Source: Candidatus Bathyarchaeota archaeon
GTDB lineage: Archaea; Thermoproteota; Bathyarchaeia; Bathyarchaeales; Bathycorpusculaceae
Direction of reading: 5' to 3'
DNA length: 7,771 nucleotides
Assembly: GCA_030673805.1 (NCBI GenBank)
Contig: DAOVIH010000049.1
Span: 1-7,771, forward strand
The position numbers and the translations under genes are program-made. The notes under the pieces were generated by a model. That model ran no database searches. It saw only the letters and a program-made list of their open reading frames with translations, and had not been told where the DNA came from. Below, in pieces: positions 1 through 6,193 of this stretch (positions are counted from its first letter, which is position 1; every line of letters starts with the position of its first letter).

Positions 1-1353
1 ATAGTAGCCAATAGGCATATGCAAGCAACAAACTCGGCTAAGGAAGTGGAGACCGAGTTCCAAATCGACTCTGATGATCTTCCTGAAACTGAACAATTAT
101 TCTACAAGGATCCTTATCTTAAGCAGTTTCAAGCAAAGGTTGTCAAGGTAATCAACGATGAAAACGTCGTTCTAGACCGTACTTGCTTCTATCCGGAGGG
201 GGGTGGCCAACCTGCTGATCATGGATTCTTAATCTTCGATGATTCTAAGGTAGAAGTTATTGACGTCCAAAAGAGGGGACGCGTAATTACTCACCAAGTT
301 GAGCACTCCCAAACTCTGAGGGAAGGCGTCAAAGTCAAAGGATTAATTGATTGGGATCGAAGATATAGTTTCATGAGGGCCCACACGGCAACTCACTTGG
401 TAAACGGGGCTTCAAGGCGAGTTTTAGGCGAGCATGTTTGGCAGACCGGTACCCAAAAGGGCGTATCAAGCTCAAGACTTGACATTTCACATTTTCGACG
501 GCTAAAGCCCGAAGAAGTCCAAGAAATAGAGGTTTTAGCCAACCAAGGAGTTCTAGCAGATATGGGAGTAGAAACTAAGTGGATGCCAAGAAATGAAGCT
601 GAAAGTCGCTACGGTTTTCGGTTATATCAAGGCGGGGTTGTTCCAGGGAAAGACATCCGAGTGGTGAAAACTGGAGATTGGGACGTTGAAGCATGCGGAG
701 GGACCCACCTAAAACGTACCGGGGAGATAGGCTTCATCAAAATAGTTTCTACAGAACGCATTCAAGACGGGGTTGAGCGACTGGTTTATTCAGTTGGGCT
801 GTCGGCATTGAAGAAAGTTCAAGAGACTGACCGCTTGCTTTGGAACCTCTCTGCAATCCTGAATTCCTCACTCGAAAAAATCGATAAGACCGCTGAAAAA
901 CTCGTTAAAGATTTAAAAAAGGCAAACTCGGAAAAGAGAAAGTTAACTAAAGAACTAGCCGCTAAAGAAAGCATCCTTCTTCAATCTTCAACAAAAGACC
1001 AATCAGTCCAGAAGATAAATGAGGTCAAAGTTGTAAAGCGAAATTTCCACGCAGAAGTGGATGTCAACCGAATGGTGCAAACTGCAAACGAGGTTATCAG
1101 GAGAGATTCTGGGATTGTGACATTGTTTTACGGCGCAAATGACAAAACTGCTAGGATTATGATTATGGCTGGAAAAAAAGCAGTTAAAGAAGGAGTTGAC
1201 GCAGGAAAAATTCTAAGAGAAATCTCCCAGCTGATTGGTGGGGGTGGCGGCGGAACCCCTAGTTTCGCCCAAGGCGGTGGAACACAACTCGAGAAACTAG
1301 AAGAAGCGGTGAGCATAGCCGAGAAAAACATAAAAAAACAACTTCTAAACTAA
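1..1353 (+). CDS. alaS: Alanyl-tRNA synthetase, C-terminal half (5' truncated by window edge)
   Basis: Charges tRNA-Ala and hydrolyses mischarged Ser/Gly-tRNA in the cytoplasm. The catalytic domain lies outside the window. The reading frame is open to base 1, and the first codons read I-V-A-N-R-H, matching the conserved V-A-x-R-H stretch that precedes the editing half in archaeal AlaRS; the ATG at 19 is therefore an internal Met and not the start. Counting from base 1, the editing domain carries the zinc ligands HTATH (residues 128-132) and CGGTH (232-236), with the Gly-rich FYPEGGGQ strand near residue 65. A Lys/Glu-rich coiled coil follows (about 275-335), then a C-Ala (DHHA1-like) domain with six consecutive glycines and a second Gly triplet near the end. 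The visible 450 residues fit the back half of a protein of about 900 residues. It is convergent with the UPF0282 gene. The stop at 1351-1353 is followed by a T-run. Family assignment is secure. Confidence 0.95.
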   Translation: MVANRHMQATNSAKEVETEFQIDSDDLPETEQLFYKDPYLKQFQAKVVKVINDENVVLDRTCFYPEGGGQPADHGFLIFDDSKVEVIDVQKRGRVITHQVEHSQTLREGVKVKGLIDWDRRYSFMRAHTATHLVNGASRRVLGEHVWQTGTQKGVSSSRLDISHFRRLKPEEVQEIEVLANQGVLADMGVETKWMPRNEAESRYGFRLYQGGVVPGKDIRVVKTGDWDVEACGGTHLKRTGEIGFIKIVSTERIQDGVERLVYSVGLSALKKVQETDRLLWNLSAILNSSLEKIDKTAEKLVKDLKKANSEKRKLTKELAAKESILLQSSTKDQSVQKINEVKVVKRNFHAEVDVNRMVQTANEVIRRDSGIVTLFYGANDKTARIMIMAGKKAVKEGVDAGKILREISQLIGGGGGGTPSFAQGGGTQLEKLEEAVSIAEKNIKKQLLN

Positions 1354-1379
1354 ACTTCCCTTGTTCCTCAACCGCTACA

Positions 1380-1385
1380 TTTTTT
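1380..1385 (+). terminator. Oligo-T stretch after alaS
   Basis: Six consecutive T on the plus strand, 26 bases after the alaS stop codon. Archaeal RNA polymerase often terminates at short U-runs without a hairpin. A second T7 run (1484-1490) overlaps the end of the convergent UPF0282 gene and could act as a backup. Positional inference only. Confidence 0.4.
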
Positions 1386-1427
1386 GATTCCAAACCCCAA
1401 CAAAACTTGGTCTCAAGCAAACAACTT

Positions 1428-1446
1428 CTTTTTCGATCCGAAAAGG
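1428..1446. other. Short stem-loop in convergent intergenic region
   Basis: CTTTTTCG / CGAAAAGG arms (8 pairs including one T-G wobble) around a 3-base loop ATC, lying between the 3' ends of alaS (+) and the UPF0282 gene (-). It could mark the 3' end of transcripts from either side, but no strong T-run directly follows it on either strand, so a terminator role is weakly supported. Confidence 0.3.
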
Positions 1447-1488
1447 CACTTGCTAGGCAATAGTTTACCCTAAACAGTTGAGCTTTTT

Positions 1489-2475
1489 TTATATTGGCGG
1501 CTTGCTTCGACTTTTTGTAGCTAAGTCAAGTTGTGTCCATTGCATAAACTCGCTTGAAGGAGGATCTTCTCTGTACAGTTTTTTTCGGTTGCACTCTAAA
1601 AGACTGTTTTCTTTGTGCCTAAATTCGGCAGCGGTTAATACTGAGTGACCAACTGAGGAAGCTGCATCACATATTTTTTCTGTCTTTTTTCTCCAGAGTT
1701 CATCTCTTAATGTGTGGTGTTCCAAGATGGTTACTGGAACTTCTTTGACTATTTTGATGAGATTCCTTACTCCTAATTGTAGTTTGGTTTTACTGACTTT
1801 GACGTTGCTAAGGTAAAAAGGGGGTCCTCCGACAATTAGCATCTGAGGTTTTGTTTTCAATATAAAATCTAAAGGATTCAAGGACATGGGGCCTTGAACG
1901 TCTGGAGCAAAAACGAGTTTTTCCTCCTTATATTCGACAAGAGCTATGATTACCCATCCGACTGGGGAATTGTCAAATCCGTGGAATACAGGTTCAGAGA
2001 ATTTTAAGATTGTGTTTTTCCCGAACGAAAAACTGTTGTTGTCAGCGATGTCTAGCTCGCTCGCAAATCTCCCTCCTGTTTTTTGAAAAAACCACGCCCT
2101 TTTTCTTTGGCTTGAATTGATGCTTTCATGGGGGTTTTTGATCAGGACAGTTTTTCCTTCATAGATCTGTCTTGCTGTTTCATTTTTCTCTGTCCAATTA
2201 ACAAGCCAATCCTCATAAGAAGGCGTGTGATGGTCAAAATGGTAATGGCTAACGGTTACAACCTCAGCTTTATTTGCGGCCTCCGTAATCTGTTTTCGAA
2301 TTTTCTCTATTACCCTAAATTCGGCGGGGTGGGGTGGCAACCCAAAACGTTTGGGGCAGATAGAGACTCCGGCGTCAAAAAGAATTTTAACATCCGGTGT
2401 TTCGACAAAAGTACACATTGATCTCACGCCCAGACTTTCAGCAGCCAATGGAACTACGCTAATTTTTTTGAGCAT
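1489..2475 (-). CDS. UPF0282-family metallo-beta-lactamase-fold protein
   Basis: A 328-residue soluble protein of the archaeal UPF0282 family, predicted to be a metal-dependent hydrolase; substrate unknown. The metallo-beta-lactamase signature is complete: H-Y-H-F-D-H at residues 77-82 (HxHxDH), a downstream His in PVFHG (165), the metal-bridging Asp in FAPDVQGP (192), and a late His pair in ILEHHTLRD (253-254). Residues 1-60 hold the first beta strands, including the ILFDAG motif usual for the fold. Length is near what I expect for the family (about 300-320). The basic tail after about residue 290 looks family-variable. No signal peptide or membrane segment is seen, so it should be cytoplasmic. 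The ATG at 2475 is preceded by a purine-rich stretch (AAGGAAAAG). It is convergent with alaS. An uncertain 89-residue frame lies 47 bases upstream on the same strand. Family is confident; function is not. Confidence 0.9.
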   Translation of the reverse strand: MLKKISVVPLAAESLGVRSMCTFVETPDVKILFDAGVSICPKRFGLPPHPAEFRVIEKIRKQITEAANKAEVVTVSHYHFDHHTPSYEDWLVNWTEKNETARQIYEGKTVLIKNPHESINSSQRKRAWFFQKTGGRFASELDIADNNSFSFGKNTILKFSEPVFHGFDNSPVGWVIIALVEYKEEKLVFAPDVQGPMSLNPLDFILKTKPQMLIVGGPPFYLSNVKVSKTKLQLGVRNLIKIVKEVPVTILEHHTLRDELWRKKTEKICDAASSVGHSVLTAAEFRHKENSLLECNRKKLYREDPPSSEFMQWTQLDLATKSRSKPPI

Positions 2476-2510
2476 CCTAACTTTTCCTTACCACTGTTAA
2501 CTCCTCAAAT

Positions 2511-2526
2511 AGACTTAAACTTTTAA
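2511..2526 (-). promoter_or_regulatory. Possible TATA element for the UPF0282 gene
   Basis: On the minus strand this reads TTAAAAGTTTAAGTC, with a TTTAAG core centred about 40 bases before the ATG at 2475. That would put transcription start near 2490 and leave a leader of about 15 bases. The match to a TATA consensus is weak. The better TATA box at 2814-2821 could instead drive this gene through the upstream frame. Confidence 0.28.
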
Positions 2527-2792
2527 CAGACGCTTTTTTCATGGAAACGATCCAAAAGATATCTATTGGGCTTTTCTTGGTTAGAGTTCCATAAGTTTTT
2601 ATGAATGAAAAAAGGAATTGTGTCGGCGGGCAATGACGACTCTGGCCCCGATGATTTCAGTATGATTTGGATCTTGAGTGCGTGCAGGTATTTAGGCCAA
2701 ATATTTGGTTCGTAAATTCCTGCTAGGAGCCTGCCTATTCCACTTATCGTATTATCGGTTATCCAAATATTGGTTAGTTTTTTTGTTCTCAT
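2523..2792 (-). CDS. Doubtful small hypothetical protein (89 aa)
   Basis: I do not recognise this 89-residue frame. It has no transmembrane segment, no Cys or His metal motif and no obvious domain; it is Ile/Asn/Lys-rich with four Trp. In favour: a clean TATA box (2814-2821) has its centre about 26 bases from the first base of the ATG, the spacing of a leaderless archaeal gene, and the frame ends 47 bases upstream of the UPF0282 start on the same strand, as an operon partner would. Against: no Shine-Dalgarno, no family recognised, and an overlapping plus-strand frame of similar quality. It may equally be chance, or the template of a non-coding RNA from the same promoter. Confidence 0.25.
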   Translation of the reverse strand: MRTKKLTNIWITDNTISGIGRLLAGIYEPNIWPKYLHALKIQIILKSSGPESSLPADTIPFFIHKNLWNSNQEKPNRYLLDRFHEKSVC

Positions 2793-2983
2793 TGTGTCTT
2801 TTAAAAAATCAACGTTTTATACATGAACCTCTTTGGCAGAAAAAGTTGAACTATACTGCTTTTATCATGAATTGCACTTTTCAACTGAAAACATGAATTA
2901 CCCGAAGTTGAGCGCGATGTAGCTGCAGGTTAAGACAGATTGCTTCGTAAGCCTTATCTTGAGAGAATAGCCTCTTCTACGTT
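2793..2983. other. Intergenic region upstream of the DUF116 gene with a 7-bp inverted repeat
   Basis: No gene is supported here. AGTTGAA at 2844-2850 and TTCAACT at 2880-2886 form an inverted repeat with a 29-base spacer. A TATA-like CTTTTATC lies between them on the plus strand (about 2859-2866), and ATGAA recurs at 2823, 2867 and 2893. If the TATA-like element is used, the DUF116 transcript has a leader of roughly 100 bases. All of this is weak and could be chance in AT-rich DNA. Confidence 0.25.
2814..2821 (-). promoter_or_regulatory. TATA box upstream of the 89-aa frame / UPF0282 gene
   Basis: On the minus strand this reads TATAAAAC, a good archaeal TATA box. Its centre lies about 25-26 bases upstream of base 2792, which is the A of an ATG, so transcription would begin at or next to that ATG. 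The element is seen directly; its use as a promoter is inferred from spacing. Confidence 0.42.
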
Positions 2984-2990
2984 GGAGAGG
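2984..2990 (+). promoter_or_regulatory. Shine-Dalgarno GGAGAGG that fixes the TTG start of the DUF116 gene
   Basis: GGAGAGG ends five bases before the TTG at 2996 and pairs well with the archaeal 16S 3' end. An in-frame stop lies at 2960-2962. The next Met codon (3011) has no comparable site, so this element decides for TTG at 2996. Confidence 0.7.
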
Positions 2991-2995
2991 AATCG

Positions 2996-3610
2996 TTGCC
3001 TTACAGTTTTATGTACGATTTAACTCGGCTTTCAAAAAGCGTTTTTAGGCAAATTTTTGAATCAGCCTATGAAGCCAAAGTACATACGCTTTTGGGCACA
3101 CAAGCTAAGCGTTTTGTCGAAACTTTTAAGATTGATCAGGCTACCGGCCTAAACCTTGCTGAAGCCGTAGAGCTCATTGAGGACATTGTTGAGGTGCAAT
3201 TGGCAAATATGCTGCAAAGAGATGACTTTGAGAATGCCCAGCGAAAAGCGTTGCTTCTTCCTCACTGCGCTAGGTCCCGAATGGATAAACATTGTATGGC
3301 AGATTTTGACGCAACAATTCCCTCGTATAAATGTCAAAACTGCCGGGAAGACTGTCCAACTAGCAAAGCGGTTAGACTTGGTGAGGAAAAGGGCTACGAT
3401 GTTTACATTATACCCGGTGGGGCATGCGCGGAGAAGATCCTTAAGGACAGAGCTTATGGAGGAGTTGTAGGTGTAGCTTGTGGAGCAGAGTTAAAAATGG
3501 CCCTTGGTCTTTTGGATAAACTTGGTATTGCTGGTCAAGGAGTTTTCTTGACAAGAAATGGGTGTGCAAACACAAGTGTTAGCCTTGAAAACTTGAAGAA
3601 AGTATTATGA
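2996..3610 (+). CDS. DUF116 family protein
   Basis: A 204-residue cytoplasmic protein of the DUF116 family, whose function is unknown. Residues 1-80 form a mostly helical N-terminal part. The conserved core begins with LLLPHC (residues 86-91), followed by C100 and a C-x2-C-x3-C cluster (113, 116, 120). A glycine-rich IIPGGAC segment (138-144) and the characteristic VGVACGAEL (158-166) follow, with a last Cys at 190. Eight cysteines in 204 residues suggest binding of a metal or Fe-S cluster; this is inference. Unlike many bacterial members there is no N-terminal membrane segment. It starts with TTG behind a strong Shine-Dalgarno. It is apparently monocistronic: 520 bases lie upstream before the UPF0282 gene and the next gene is convergent. 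Context does not suggest a partner. Family assignment is confident. Confidence 0.9.
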   Translation: MPYSFMYDLTRLSKSVFRQIFESAYEAKVHTLLGTQAKRFVETFKIDQATGLNLAEAVELIEDIVEVQLANMLQRDDFENAQRKALLLPHCARSRMDKHCMADFDATIPSYKCQNCREDCPTSKAVRLGEEKGYDVYIIPGGACAEKILKDRAYGGVVGVACGAELKMALGLLDKLGIAGQGVFLTRNGCANTSVSLENLKKVL

Positions 3611-3660
3611 CCAGCTCCAGCATGAGGGTACTGTTTGCTTTAAAAACCTCTAAAGACTTC

Positions 3661-3668
3661 TTTTTTTT
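3661..3668 (+). terminator. T8 run after the DUF116 gene
   Basis: Eight consecutive T on the plus strand, about 50 bases past the stop at 3608-3610 and just after the T-rich ACTTC. This fits the oligo-T terminators of archaea. No stable stem is seen immediately before it. Confidence 0.45.
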
Positions 3669-3721
3669 GGTTAGTTAATGCAACAATTGGGACTCAATAA
3701 TGCATTGTATAGATCTGACTT

Positions 3722-3744
3722 ATTGTTTTTCTGAGAGAAACAAT
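3722..3744. other. 10-bp stem-loop between convergent genes
   Basis: Arms ATTGTTTTTC and GAGAAACAAT pair over ten positions (one T-G wobble) around the loop TGA. It lies between the convergent 3' ends of the DUF116 gene and the KH-protein gene. On the plus strand it is followed by a T6 run at 3758-3763. It may act as a transcript-end structure for either side; the plus-strand arrangement is the more terminator-like. Confidence 0.4.
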
Positions 3745-3791
3745 GTAGTCAAGCTGGTTTTTTCAGAATATAATTACCCTTTTTTATTGTG

Positions 3792-4394
3792 TCAGGATAA
3801 GCCGTTTCTGTTTGCGCTCTCTGGTTGTTTCTTCCATAGCTCCATTTTTTGTTTTTTGAGCTCATGCCTTTTTCGTTGAAGAAATCTGTAGACCTTATTG
3901 TGTTGACTTCCATCGATTAGCATCTGTATGGCCATTCTTGCAATGTCAACTTGACTAAAATTTCCAACAATGCCTATTGTATGGCCATATATGGCAACAT
4001 TAGCCTCAGTTATTTCTTCGATAATTCTCCTGGTCTTTCCATTCATTCCTATTATTCGGCCTTTCACCCGTTTGATGTCGGATTCCGATCGACCGAAGAT
4101 CTCTCGTAGATCTATCATTTCGAATATGGTTTCGTCATCTCGAATTATGCGGAACGCGTGTTCTGGAGAGAACCCTCTACCTATGGCTTTTACGACGTCC
4201 TTAGCTTTGAAAATCATTGAGGGATCTTTGGCATCTTCTGTCAATTCTGCGGTTACCCCTCCGCTTTCACTCTCTATGAGAAGTTTAACTGTGAGTTTTT
4301 GCTGAATGTATTTCTTTACTCTTCCTTCAGGGCCTATTAGTACGCCTATTCTTTCTTTGGGGATTCTTATGAATGTACTTGGTCTTGGCTTCAT
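3792..4394 (-). CDS. dim2: Dim2/Pno1-like archaeal KH-domain ribosome biogenesis protein
   Basis: A 200-residue RNA-binding protein, homologous to eukaryotic Dim2/Pno1, which binds the 3' end of pre-16S/18S rRNA in the pre-small subunit. KH domain 1 starts at the N terminus with the GxxG loop GPEG (residues 21-24) inside IPKERIGVLIGPEGR. KH domain 2 has IIGMNGKTR with GMNG at 116-119. The segment DGSQHNKVYRFLQRKR (161-176) is the usual C-terminal signature, and the Lys-rich tail after it is family-variable. Length is typical. The ATG at 4394 overlaps the rio1 stop as ATGA, so the two are likely translationally coupled; no separate promoter is needed. Pairing with RIO1 supports a role in 30S maturation. 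In several archaea an aIF1A gene precedes this pair; it is absent here. Assignment is confident from motifs plus context. Confidence 0.93.
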   Translation of the reverse strand: MKPRPSTFIRIPKERIGVLIGPEGRVKKYIQQKLTVKLLIESESGGVTAELTEDAKDPSMIFKAKDVVKAIGRGFSPEHAFRIIRDDETIFEMIDLREIFGRSESDIKRVKGRIIGMNGKTRRIIEEITEANVAIYGHTIGIVGNFSQVDIARMAIQMLIDGSQHNKVYRFLQRKRHELKKQKMELWKKQPESANRNGLS

Positions 4395-5173
4395 TCAACA
4401 ACCTTCTGGTAACTCTCTTCGATTGGACTAACCTTAACACCCAATTTAGCGAAGAATCTATTCAAGTTTGTTAAATCTCTGTTCAATAGAGAGCTGGCTA
4501 GCGGGTGTGAGATGGGAACTGACTGTGACATGTCAAACAACACGGGACGTTCATTGAAAACCATCACATTGTACTCGCTCAAATCTCCATGTACAAGTTC
4601 AGCTTTCTGATAAAGTCTTTTCAAATCACTTAGTATGGTGTTGTAGATTTGCTTAGGGTTCTTAGGAGATTGAGCTTTCAGAGTAGGAGCGCTAATTCCG
4701 TTTTCACCTATGAATTCCATTACTAGTACGTTTTTTTTCACTATGACGGGTTTTGGCACCCGCACCTTAGCTCGAGTTGCTTGTTCCAAGTTTCTAAATT
4801 CTTTCATAGCCCACGTGGAGATGAGCGCACGTGTATTATGCTTTATACTCTTAAACCTATGGTCTCCTTGGATGTACTTTAACATGCCTTTGCGGAAGGC
4901 TGCGGAGACTGTCAAGTAGATCTTGATAGCTAGCTCTTCTCCTTTCTTGTTTTTTCCCCAGTAAACCCTAGATTCCTTTCCTGCACTTACAACTCCGTGT
5001 ATCTCGTCTATAACGCCCTTATTTAGGAACTTGAAGATCACCATAAGTGTTGATCGATCAAAAACTTCTTCAAATACAGCCCTCTCCGAAGAGAAGTCGT
5101 GTCTTAACATCTTGTCCCTTTTTTCCACAATCTTCTCTTTATGCTCAATTTTTTCTAGGGCTTTTCTTGACAT
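4391..5173 (-). CDS. rio1: RIO1-type serine protein kinase/ATPase (start revised to 5173)
   Basis: Atypical kinase that acts in late small-subunit maturation. With the start at 5173 it has 260 residues, close to the roughly 258 of Archaeoglobus fulgidus Rio1. Seen in order: an N-terminal helical RIO1 region; the flexible P-loop-like SAGKESRVYWG (residues 63-73); the ATP-anchoring Lys in LAIKIY (K84); the hinge VMEFIGENG (151-159); the catalytic loop LVHGDLSEYN with D197 and N202; and the DFG-equivalent LFDMSQSV with D214, followed by SHPLASSLLNRD. The frame stays open for 44 more codons to an ATG at 5305, but a strong TATA box (5202-5209) lies inside that extension, and the extra residues look unlike RIO1. 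An ATG at 5197 is only five bases from the TATA box and cannot be used from it. First gene of an operon with the KH protein (4-base overlap). Divergent from the membrane-protein gene. Confidence 0.95.
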   Translation of the reverse strand: MSRKALEKIEHKEKIVEKRDKMLRHDFSSERAVFEEVFDRSTLMVIFKFLNKGVIDEIHGVVSAGKESRVYWGKNKKGEELAIKIYLTVSAAFRKGMLKYIQGDHRFKSIKHNTRALISTWAMKEFRNLEQATRAKVRVPKPVIVKKNVLVMEFIGENGISAPTLKAQSPKNPKQIYNTILSDLKRLYQKAELVHGDLSEYNVMVFNERPVLFDMSQSVPISHPLASSLLNRDLTNLNRFFAKLGVKVSPIEESYQKVVE

Positions 5174-5201
5174 GCTCTTCAAGACTGTATCTTTCATAGA
5201 G

Positions 5202-5209
5202 TATATAAA
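5202..5209 (-). promoter_or_regulatory. BRE/TATA promoter of the rio1-KH operon
   Basis: On the minus strand the sequence is AAAGGAATTTATATAC: a purine-rich BRE-like AAAGGA next to a TTTATATA box. The expected start of transcription, about 26 bases from the box centre, is near 5180, giving a leader of about 7 bases before the ATG at 5173. This is the best promoter in the window and the main reason for choosing the shorter rio1 start. Confidence 0.7.
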
Positions 5210-5258
5210 TTCCTTTGAAATGAAAATCAGTTGTAAATGGGCATCTACCTGTGGCGTG

Positions 5259-5320
5259 GTTGTTGAAACAACGTAAAGTGTGCTTATTTGGGCTTTGTTT
5301 AACAAGATAAGTTGTAACTT
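5259..5320. promoter_or_regulatory. Cluster of three GTT/AAC palindromes in the rio1-membrane protein divergent spacer
   Basis: Three short inverted repeats lie within 62 bases: GTTGTT-GA-AACAAC (5259-5272), TTGTT-T-AACAA (5295-5305) and AAGTT-GT-AACTT (5309-5320). All share GTT...AAC half-sites around a 1-2 base centre. They lie upstream of the rio1 TATA box and upstream of the plus-strand membrane-protein gene, as operators for a dimeric regulator would. Seen directly; the regulatory role is inferred and AT-rich chance palindromes are possible. Confidence 0.35.
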
Positions 5321-5349
5321 GAAATGTAGTCAATCAAAGTTGCTTTCTG

Positions 5350-5368
5350 CGAAAAAATGTTTTTTTCG
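5350..5368. other. Perfect 8-bp AT-rich stem-loop in divergent spacer
   Basis: CGAAAAAA and TTTTTTCG arms enclose the loop TGT. It stands about 70-80 bases before the start of the plus-strand membrane-protein gene. The right arm is a T-run on the plus strand and the left arm a T-run on the minus strand, so it could stop stray transcription in both directions or insulate the two promoters. Function unproven. Confidence 0.35.
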
Positions 5369-5399
5369 GTTCCGAATTGAATGATCTTCTCTTCAATGC

Positions 5400-5406
5400 T
5401 TATTAG
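5400..5406 (+). promoter_or_regulatory. Weak TATA-like element for the membrane-protein gene
   Basis: TTATTAG lies about 34 bases before the TTG at 5437 and 46 before the ATG at 5449. Transcription would begin near 5428, with a purine-rich GGAAAGAAAGG stretch (5425-5435) at the start of the transcript. The match to a TATA box is poor and no better one is seen. Confidence 0.25.
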
Positions 5407-5436
5407 TAAGAAACTGTTGTCTTTGGAAAGAAAGGT

Positions 5437-6111
5437 TTGAGACTGTCGATGCGTCAAAACTGGATTGAGTTTTTGCTGCGGCTTCCAGTTCTTTTCCTAG
5501 GTTTTTTTCTATTAGCAATTGGAATCGTGGCTAATCTTTATTCTAATTTGGGAACTAGTCCTTGGGGTGTTCTTCACGTTGGGTTATCCAACGTTACACC
5601 TTTAACTCTTGGACAAGCGACCCAGTTGGTGGGTCTACTGATTGTGCTTTTCAGTTGGATATTAGGATTTGCGCCCGGACTGGGAACTCTGGCAAATATG
5701 GTGTTTATCGGTTTTTTTGTTGATCTTGTGATTGCTTGGGGTCTAGTTCCGTTGCAAACTGAACTGCCTTGGCAGTTGACTCAGTTAGTTGTTAGCATTG
5801 GAATCATTGGGGCAGGTGTTTTTCTCTATCTTAGAGTGCAACTTGGGGCGGGCCCTAGGGATGGTCTAATGATGGGTTTGGTTAAGAAGCTGGACAAATC
5901 TGTTTCTATTGTTAGGGTCGCGATGGAAGTTGTTGTGTGCATTATAGGTTACTTTATGGGTGGGCCAGTTGGAATTGGCACTGTAATTACTGCTTTGAGT
6001 ATTGGTTATTCCATACAATTCTTCTTCAAAATTGGTCGTTTCGATAGCAAGTCAGAACAGTTTGACCTCCCAAAACTCTATGAGTTCTTAACAAAAGGCA
6101 AGAAGAAGTAA
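5437..6111 (+). CDS. YczE/YitT-type six-helix integral membrane protein
   Basis: A 224-residue membrane protein of the YczE/YitT-like group; substrate and mechanism unknown. Hydrophobic segments at about residues 11-33, 61-78, 86-105, 112-133, 157-174 and 177-198 predict six helices, with a short Lys-rich C-terminal tail. The two halves are an internal duplication: NLGTSPWGVLHVGLS (37-51) matches QLGAGPRDGLMMGLV (135-149), and the following helices align with GLGT and GIGT motifs (81-84 and 179-182). The TTG at 5437 has GGAAAG six bases upstream; an ATG at 5449 (residue 5, MRQNW) is an alternative start with AAAGG at a long 13-base spacing. Divergent from rio1; 166 bases separate it from the radical SAM gene, which has its own TATA-like element, so a shared operon is not certain. 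The family is best known from Firmicutes, so lateral gain is possible. Confidence 0.82.
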   Translation: MRLSMRQNWIEFLLRLPVLFLGFFLLAIGIVANLYSNLGTSPWGVLHVGLSNVTPLTLGQATQLVGLLIVLFSWILGFAPGLGTLANMVFIGFFVDLVIAWGLVPLQTELPWQLTQLVVSIGIIGAGVFLYLRVQLGAGPRDGLMMGLVKKLDKSVSIVRVAMEVVVCIIGYFMGGPVGIGTVITALSIGYSIQFFFKIGRFDSKSEQFDLPKLYEFLTKGKKK

Positions 6112-6115
6112 CATA

Positions 6116-6127
6116 CCCAAGTTTGGG
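6116..6127 (+). terminator. Small hairpin just after the membrane-protein gene
   Basis: CCCAAGTTTGGG begins four bases after the stop codon and can form a short stem of CCCA/TGGG around AGTT. There is no T-run after it, so termination here is a weak suggestion. Confidence 0.2.
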
Positions 6128-6193
6128 CTTAAGAGTTAAATATGTTCGAGAGGGCTTGAAATGTTAGTCACGTTTTCCGTTGAAAAATTGTGA

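Noticed and set aside
19..21. ATG at 19 as the start of the AlaRS-like gene (a separate AlaX-type editing protein)
   Set aside because: The frame is open through base 1 and the preceding codons spell the conserved archaeal AlaRS V-A-x-R-H stretch. The protein also has the coiled coil and C-Ala domain of full AlaRS.
2705..2896. 63-residue plus-strand frame
   Set aside because: TTG start without Shine-Dalgarno, hydrophobic low-complexity content from AT-rich DNA, and overlap with the minus-strand frame that has the better promoter.
3177..3470. 97-residue plus-strand frame
   Set aside because: Lies wholly inside the DUF116 gene in another frame; the DUF116 frame has all family motifs.
3970..4305. 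111-residue plus-strand frame opposite the KH gene
   Set aside because: Antisense shadow of a well-supported KH-domain gene with both GxxG loops intact.
5145..5333. 62-residue minus-strand frame overlapping the 5' end of rio1
   Set aside because: Overlaps the rio1 promoter and N-terminal coding region in another frame; no recognisable content.
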